From: Gnetum montanum
Taxonomy: Eukaryota; Streptophyta; Gnetopsida; Gnetales; Gnetaceae
Reading direction: 5' to 3'
NCBI GenBank assembly: GCA_015680685.1
Contig: MNCI01014250.1
Span: 74,358-138,357 of the forward strand
Length of the DNA stretch: 64,000 nucleotides
Shown: positions 57,381 through 64,000 of the stretch, piece by piece
Position numbering within the stretch: position 1 is the stretch's first letter
How the letters are laid out: the number at the start of each line of letters is the position of its first letter
Notes under the pieces: model-generated
Databases searched by the model: none
Seen by the model: the letters and a program-made list of their open reading frames with translations, nothing else
What the model was told of the DNA's origin: nothing
Made by a program: the position numbers and the translations under genes

Positions 57381-57924
57381 ATACTATGGGCCATTTTTTG
57401 AGCACTTCTAGTAGTTTTCTTTTTGTTTATTTTCTAGGTTGGCATTGATAATTACTAGCTTCTTGTTGCTTAGAAATGCATATTCTAATGTTGCCGGTAG
57501 GGCCTTCAATTCTAGCGGTTCTAGTTCGATTGTGTTTAGGATTTCTAAGTGTCCCTCATCTATTTCTTTCTCCTAATTGTTCTAAGGGTAAGAGTGTCTT
57601 TTTCTTAATTGTTCCAACTTATCTATTTTTTCCATATAGGTATTAATGATCTATTCTTCTAGTTTGATGTACTTATCAGGCTGGGTTTCTTCAGTGGTAA
57701 TTAGCCACTAGGTGTCCTCATGTTGGGTGGTTGTTGCATACAAGCAATTTTGCACACAACTTATTTTTACGCATTGATTGCATGCCTTAGTCCTTTTTCA
57801 TTTAATGGCCCAAATTCTTTGCACACAATTGCACCCATGATCATTATATGTGATACATGGAACCCTTCATTTGTGTATGATTCCAACTTCATCTTTCTTG
57901 GAAATTTCTAAGGATAAATCATGA

Positions 57925-58205
57925 ATTCTAAGCTTAGCATCCATGGTGCTAAGCTAACCTCTTCCCATGATAATTGGAAACTTTACCTTGTTTTTCTCCA
58001 CATGAATTACTAGAAAATTAGTGGGATAGGACCAGCCACTAATGGTGGTATTCACATCATCCACCTGTCCAAGTGGAACTTTGATTGACTGGTCTACAAG
58101 CTCTAAATGAATGTTACTTTTCTTTAGTGGTGGGAGGTTCTAGGCCTGGTACATGTCTTGAGATATCACATTTACTCTAGACCTAGAATCTAATAGATCT
58201 TTTTA
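57925..58205 (-). pseudogene. Element C protease (broken)
   Basis: It reads LLDSRSRVNVISQDMYQ at the active-site position, then PLGQVDDVNTTISGW and PIIMGRG. It aligns with the protease of B at 51015-51300. Confidence 0.7.
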
Positions 58206-58439
58206 TGGTTTTTTTTCACTATTTGGAGATAAATCAAGGGACTTCTTGGATTAGTTCTTTTCTATGAATGAGCCCCTACCTTGATCCAATGGGTTATTGT
58301 TTGTGTGAGCATGATAGTTGTGATGTTTAGAATTGATGAAGTTAGAAGCTTAGTGCATTGGGAAGGACTTGATGTGGATGGGATGGAGTTAGATGTGTTC
58401 CTCATTTGTTGAGTTTTCTTTTGGCTCATTTTGAAGAAC

Positions 58440-60847
58440 AATAATTTCTTGGACTAAGACTAATAAGTAACCTTCCTCTCATGTGTATTAACTACCCTTG
58501 TATCACTTTTTGATTGAGGTTGTGATGGTAAGTTTTCCTACATAATAGGAGGTGGCATTGGTGGCATAAGACTAAAGTCTTGAGTAGTAGGTCTAGCTAT
58601 TGGTGGATGCACATATAAGTTGGAATTGATCCTTGCTAGCATCGATCTATGGTATTTTTCTGAATAGTATTGTGGGGTTTGAACATTTGCATGATCAAGT
58701 GAGACTGGATGTTGGACATAGTATCCATAAGGATTAGGTTATCGATATGGATATTTTTGGTGCAGTGGTGGCATGGCCCATGATTGTGGTTGTTGCCATT
58801 GCTAATGGTAGTGCTCGTGCGGCTATGGTAAGACTCCACTAGGATAGTATGTTGGTTGAGGTTGTCTTTTGTAGTTACCTTGAGGATAAGGTAACTATTT
58901 GGGCATTTTCTTTTGAATAAATCATGGGTTACGTGTGTATGCCCTAGTTTTTTACATATGTATCATGACTAGACAACATCCCGTAGGATGTTTGTACTGG
59001 CACATGGTGCAACCTTCATCATTTGTGGAGCTAGTTTCTAAGTACCAAGCTATTGAAGTAACTTTGCCCTTTTGTCCAAATTCCTTCTTCTTCTTTTTGT
59101 CTCTACCGCTATTGAGCACTTGTTCTGCTTTTTCCTCAACAATCTTTAATGTTGTTGTACATCATTCATCTACTGAATCCCACATTTTTGCTACATGTGC
59201 TACTACATCGGCAATAGATTTCTAAATTGGTAGCATCTCTTTCTTGATGACCAGGTTCAAGGTTTGTTCCTCTTGGATATCACATACCTGTGCATCTCTT
59301 TTTCAGATTGATGGATCCCTATTGTATTCTTCAGCTCATTCCCTTTTGCTAAGTTTCCCTTCTTCTTTTACCACTTGATTGATGAGTCTTTAAATTTGAT
59401 GGATGGTTAATTCTAATACTTTTCCTTGGGCATAAACTCTAAGGGTCTCTCTTGTTTTACTTCTTAGCCCATTTATGATGTGCCTTAGCTGTTCCTTTGA
59501 TGAAAATCCATCGCTTGGGTATTTGTGTAACAATGAATAATATCTACCTATTGCTACATCAAGGGTCTCATGAGTCCCTTGTTTCCAGTTCTAGATTTTC
59601 TTTCTTAGGTTTAACACTTATGAATATGTATGATATTTTTCATTAAAAATTTCAAGCATGGTATTGTAATGTTTGATGGATTCAGGTTCCAGTGACCTGT
59701 ACCAACTTTCTGATTCCTTCACAAGTGTCCTAGAAAACAACTTCAATGTTTTCTAATCACTCTCTATATTTTAAAGGGCGTAGGCATTATGGAATACTTG
59801 AAGGTAATGTTGAGGATCAACATTGTAACCTCTTTCAAATTGAGGCATGCTATTCATATCTAACTATTTAATTCAACTATCTTGTGTATGCCTGGTTAGT
59901 ATGTAGACTACTTCTTGAATGTTGATCATGTTCCAGGTTGCCATAAGGGGTTCATCATCATGATCAAGTTCATATACTTTGTGGTAATTGTGACCCCTTC
60001 TATGCTTGTGCCTCTCTTAATCCTATTTTTTCTCTTTATGTCTCCTTTTTTCTTACTCCTCATCTTCTAAATTAGAATACCTTGAGTATCGATCATGATG
60101 ACCATGAGCTCTTCTTTTTTCCCTATCAAAATCTTGGTACTTGTGCTGTCTCCTATCATAGTCCTCTGATGATCATGATGAAGCAGAGGAGGTAGTAGGA
60201 GAACAATGTTGACTAGTTCTCCTTTCATGACTCTTATGAGTTTCCTTGTAGGACTTAGCAGGATTCCTTAGCCTACAGTCTTACTTGTATCTTGAGTTAA
60301 TAGCCTACCCCTTGTGTGGCTATACTAGAGTAGAGTGAAGTTGGAATTTGATACGTTCTTCTAATTTGATGATAGGTGTCTTTGATGGCTCCTCAAGATC
60401 TTGGTGGAGTTATTCTGAAATAAACTGATCAGCATCAAGCTCTTCTATGATAACATATGTGTTGGCTTACTTCCCTTTGGTATGAACATGCTTGATTTCC
60501 ATAGCAACATCTCTTTTTATTTGCTCCCTTGTAGGTTCATAGGGTTTGGTCATGTGTTGAGTCACATGCTACCCTTCTTGAATATGGTCCAAGTGCATTC
60601 CTTTTAGAGTAGTTTGTAGCATGTTTAGTACTGCATGTTTGAGAGGAAATACTATGTTGTCTTGCATATCTCTCCATCTTATTTGTCTATCCTAATGGAG
60701 TATGAAGGTGAAGTCTAGATGGTATGGATTAGCATGAGCATAAGTAATACGTGTCTGCATGGGCATTCCCTAGTGTTCTTCATCAACAATTCTGTCACTA
60801 CTCCTTGTTTCCTTGGCAGGTGATAGTTGATCATTATGTGAAGCCAT
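58440..60847 (-). pseudogene. Element C gag (broken)
   Basis: ATG 60847 begins MASHNDQLSPAKETRSSDRI. An Arg/His/Ser/Glu-rich segment follows (60260-60000), then a gag core with LVKESESWYRSLEPESI and RYYSLLHKYPSDG, and a Cys/His cluster CTMCQYKHPTGCC (near 59010-58970). The C-terminus is Pro/Tyr/Gln-rich. Many in-frame stops, largely TAG. Confidence 0.75.
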
Positions 60848-60966
60848 GTTATCGTTTCTTAATGGTTTGTGTTAAGTATGCTTTTTATTAAGGTTGTAAT
60901 GATTAGAGTTAGGTTTTGATAAAATGAACTTTGGAAAATTAATTACTTAGTATAACATTGACTTAT

Positions 60967-60984
60967 CCCCGATAATGGTGCCAA
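60967..60984 (-). promoter_or_regulatory. PBS of element C
   Basis: Minus-strand TTGGCACCATTATCGGGG directly follows the 5' LTR. It is related to the element B PBS. Confidence 0.7.
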
Positions 60985-61802
60985 TGATGAGTAGTGGAGT
61001 ATCCAACACCCAACCATATGAGATACAAGTGTTCACGCACAATCCCAATCGAACTCGTAGATAAGGCAATGTGATTATACTAGTAATTAGTTAGCATTTG
61101 TGATCATTGTCTTCACACATGATCTAGTAAAATCAATGTGTGGGTTAACCCACGATGAGGTATATGATATTGATGTTGTATTGGCCATTAAGCTCCTAGT
61201 AAACATGAAGTGAAAGCAAGGGTTTTGAAATCTAAGTGGTAGTAAAAAAAATCTAAGTTAGTTTATCTTTTGATCACACCTTGGACTTTGTGCAACTACT
61301 ACTGGGATTACTAAGTACTACACTACTGGGCATACCAAGTGATAGTACTACTGGGTTACCAAGTAGTTACACTTATGTGCTCAAGATTAGTTGTACTCAT
61401 TCTACTTAAAGACATTAAAAGTAAATTGGAATTAATTGTAAACATTAACTATGAAAATAGTATACAGTAACAAAAATAAAACTAAGTGTTGCTACAATGA
61501 TTTAGAGTAATCTTGATCTTTATTGCTAGCCATGCAATGCATCCAAGTACATCACACTTGAATAAAGATTCCATTCAATTACAAAACATCATAATGTAGG
61601 AACACACTGCTAAGTACTAAATTCAAGAAAACAAACTGAAAGAGTTTTGTTACTAAGTTATTGAATCTATTGCGGAACTATGCACCCAAGTGTTGCTTAT
61701 ATAGGCTAGCACGCACCCCGTGATATCATTTATACGATAATGTATGCTGAGATATGATAATGTATCTACAATATTGTTGACTTAAAATTTTTGTATTTAT
61801 CA
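60985..61802 (-). repeat. Element C 5' LTR
   Basis: Matches 39699-40554, e.g. GTGGAGTATCCAACACCCAA and AACAATAACAAAAATAAAAC-type stretches. It ends TTTATCA before the TSD CCTTA. Confidence 0.9.
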
Positions 61803-61923
61803 CCTTATCATTCCTAGTTTGCATTCAGTAGGTTAAGCTTACATTCGATTAGAGATTGTGCTTCATTTTGTCATATCATTGGTTTAAGCTCTAAGGTCAT
61901 ATTAAATTGAAGACCTTTTATGA

Positions 61924-61957
61924 CCATGAACTAAGTATTTCAATACTTAGTTCATGG
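61924..61957. repeat. Perfect 16-bp inverted repeat with 2-bp spacer
   Basis: CCATGAACTAAGTATT is followed by TC and its exact reverse complement. The loop is too short for a typical miRNA precursor. A cruciform or a breakage scar is possible. Confidence 0.9.
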
Positions 61958-62049
61958 AGGTATTCTTGTGGAAGTGTAAAGAACATTTTTGCATGAACAT
62001 ATTCCTTTTATATCTTAGAAAAAAAGGCTAAATTCATGGTATACTAGTT

Positions 62050-62281
62050 AAGAACTTAAGAAGGAACCACCACTTGGAATGATGGTAAGGTGTTTGTTTC
62101 TCTAGTCGTAAGATAATGGTTCAAGCCTTTGCAAAGCGACTTAAAATAAGTTAGGCTTTCATTCATCTACTGCCCTTCTAGGGCTCCACCTTGGTAGGAT
62201 GGATATTGAGCCTTTAGCTAACGATCCTTTACGAGTTAATACCTTAGAGTTGTTTAAGTATAACATCATTAGCAAAAAAAA
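62050..62281 (+). mobile_element. Possible tRNA-derived SINE
   Basis: TGATGGTAAGG (62080-62090) resembles a polymerase III box A, and GGTTCAAGCC (62118-62127) a box B, at tRNA-like spacing. A run of eight A closes the unit at 62274-62281. No TSD was found. Confidence 0.4.
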
Positions 62282-64000
62282 GTGAAATGAATATTTTGAA
62301 AATATTTGTTTCTTATAGAAAAAATTCATACTAGCTTTGAATAAAATTTTTTTATCTCATTTATAAGTCTATATAGGTTCTAGCATGCACTTTCAACATT
62401 CAAACTTCACCAATATTCATTGACCATGTTGTGGATTTCAAATAAGAAGAAGAAATTAATTCTACAAACCAAAATTCAAAGTAATTTAAGGTCATGTCTA
62501 GGTATGGAAGAATAAACAATTGAAGTGAAAACATAAAAATAAAAGGAAAAAGTCCAAGATTAAGAGAAGACAACATAGAACTTTTTGTAACATAGGAACA
62601 AATGTTTCATAATTTTTATTTTTATTTTTAGATCATATAGGATAATATAGGAAAATCTATTTATTATTAAAAGATTGATGGATGGATGTAATAATTGAAT
62701 GGCCACAATCTTACTTCTCTCTTCAATTCCTATCCCATTTTTCATGAAATAGACTTGTCCCTTCATTAGTTATAATGGCCCCATCAAATTCCTATAAATG
62801 CATAGCGATATTCTATTGTATTTTGATTAAGAGGTAAGAACATTGATTTGATTATGAAATTTCTCTCCATGTTCATCAAATTCATCACTTATTCATTAAT
62901 TGATCATTCATCAACATTCACCAATTCATCAAGGTTCAATACATCATCATAATTCATTGCATTTCAGGAAGTCTAAAAATCACATTTGGGCTCACTTTTT
63001 AATAATAAATTTCAACCATCAAATTAACTCATATCAAGTCCAAATTTTACAAATAGGTAGATTGTTGAAAAAGCTTTGCATAAAGTATTTACTCATTCCA
63101 TAACTCCCTTGAATTGCAAAGATATTCATCTTGTAAATCACAAATTTTTACCTTGGATGCTAAAAAGTTTTATTTAACACCCCTTTTTCAAGCCAAATTT
63201 GCATCATTAAATAAATTCCAATTGATCTAAAATTTTACAGGCTATATGCGAAAAAAGCTTTTCAAGAAGCCCAAGATCAACCCAAAACTCATCTAGATTA
63301 CAAAGATATCACAACTACAAAATAATAAAAAATAAATTAGTTTTTTACAATTGAGCCTCCCACATCATTTGATAAAAAGGGTCGTTAAAAACATCTATAA
63401 AATATAAAATTATTTTGAATCTTCTTATTTCAGAAAAATCAACAATCTAGGATAGTACAAATAGTTGTTCTCTTAATCCAAACTTAGATTCATATATATA
63501 GGTGAATTATCTTCTCTATCTTCTTTTAATGTAGTAGAGTTTATCATCTTTTTATTTGAGTGACTTTAGTTATAATATTTTTATATAGAATTTTAGTTTT
63601 AGTTTCATAATATTGATTGTTGGTTGTTGGTTAGATATTTGTTTCATATAGCATTGTACATGAAGATGTTGAACTCAAAACTCAATATTGATATATCTTT
63701 CCAGTAGCTATGTTGCCAATATGGAAACATGTTGATGTTATCTATTACCAAATGATATTTTTATTAATTTATCTTTTCCATTAATAATGTAATAGAGGCA
63801 ATTTTGTGTCATCCATCTTCACCACTATTATTATCCTATCAAGTTAGAATGAACATTGTTCCAACATTTATCTTGCTAGAAAAAAGTCTTAATATTTCTT
63901 AACATTCCTGTAATTACTCCTATCACATTGTAGTTACTTTTATCATCATCTTTATTATGATCTTATCAACATAGTATTAATTATCACTAGAGAAAAGTCA
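62282..64000. other. AT-rich flank, nothing recognised
   Basis: Only short low-complexity frames. CATCA-rich patches occur at 62880-62960. Confidence 0.5.

Larger units (their letters stand above)
39699..61802 (-). mobile_element. Element C: Athila-type Ty3/gypsy element with nested element B
   Basis: LTRs lie at 39699-40554 and 60985-61802, with TGAT...ATCA ends and a perfect TSD CCTTA (39694-39698, 61803-61807). Minus-strand order is PBS, gag, protease, RT, RNase H, integrase (split by element B), non-coding spacer, accessory ORF, PPT and 3' LTR. PBS type and the RT motif GLCNALATFQR fit the Athila lineage. Without B the element is about 12.2 kb. Confidence 0.9.

Overview
This window is nuclear DNA from a seed plant with a large, repeat-rich genome. 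A gymnosperm is possible but the sequence does not prove it. It holds a decayed plant leucine-rich-repeat receptor-like protein (RLP) locus and at least six LTR retrotransposon insertions of the Ty3/gypsy Tat and Athila types, some nested. I see no intact host gene, rRNA, tRNA, CRISPR array or bacterial operon. Element names below (LTR-A, T, D, B, C) are my own labels.

Layout. 1-1539: a miniature LTR element (family LTR-A), two LTRs around a 73-bp interior, with an assembly gap. 1541-1882: an unrecognised open exon-like stretch. 2794-8140: two tandem, broken RLP copies. The second is split by a 1110-bp LTR-A solo LTR (6719-7828) with a perfect 5-bp target-site duplication (TSD), CATTC. 8831-11407: AT-rich, nothing recognised. 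11408-30268: giant Tat-type element T on the minus strand (LTR, gag, protease, RT, RNase H, second RNase H, integrase, LTR). 33150-38110: plus-strand Tat pol remnant D, interrupted by a solo Athila-type LTR (33216-34036, TSD CTTGG) and by an LTR-A element that lost its 5' LTR (34402-36493). 39699-61802: Athila-type element C on the minus strand (TSD CCTTA), with a second Athila element B (45105-54962, TSD ATTT+T/C) inserted in its integrase. 61803-64000: AT-rich flank with a perfect hairpin and a possible SINE.

The most interesting structure is inside T. Between protease and RT lies a 4.4-kb transcription unit on the opposite strand (18475-22900). It has a TATA-like box, an ATG, about seven exons, three introns whose phases fit exactly, a stop codon and an AATAAA signal. 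Arrays of short hairpins whose arms change in a compensating way flank it, and a third array lies between integrase and the 3' LTR. Its introns share a GCTACGCTATGC-type palindrome with the LTR. Most stop codons in this gene and in T gag are TAG where a neighbouring reading suggests CAG, the pattern expected from deamination of CHG-methylated cytosine.

Nothing here looks functional now. The value of the window is the record it holds: insertion order, solo-LTR formation, LTR loss by microhomology, a shared primer-binding site between a tiny element and a giant one, and an accessory coiled-coil ORF at the env position of C. All divergences were judged by eye.
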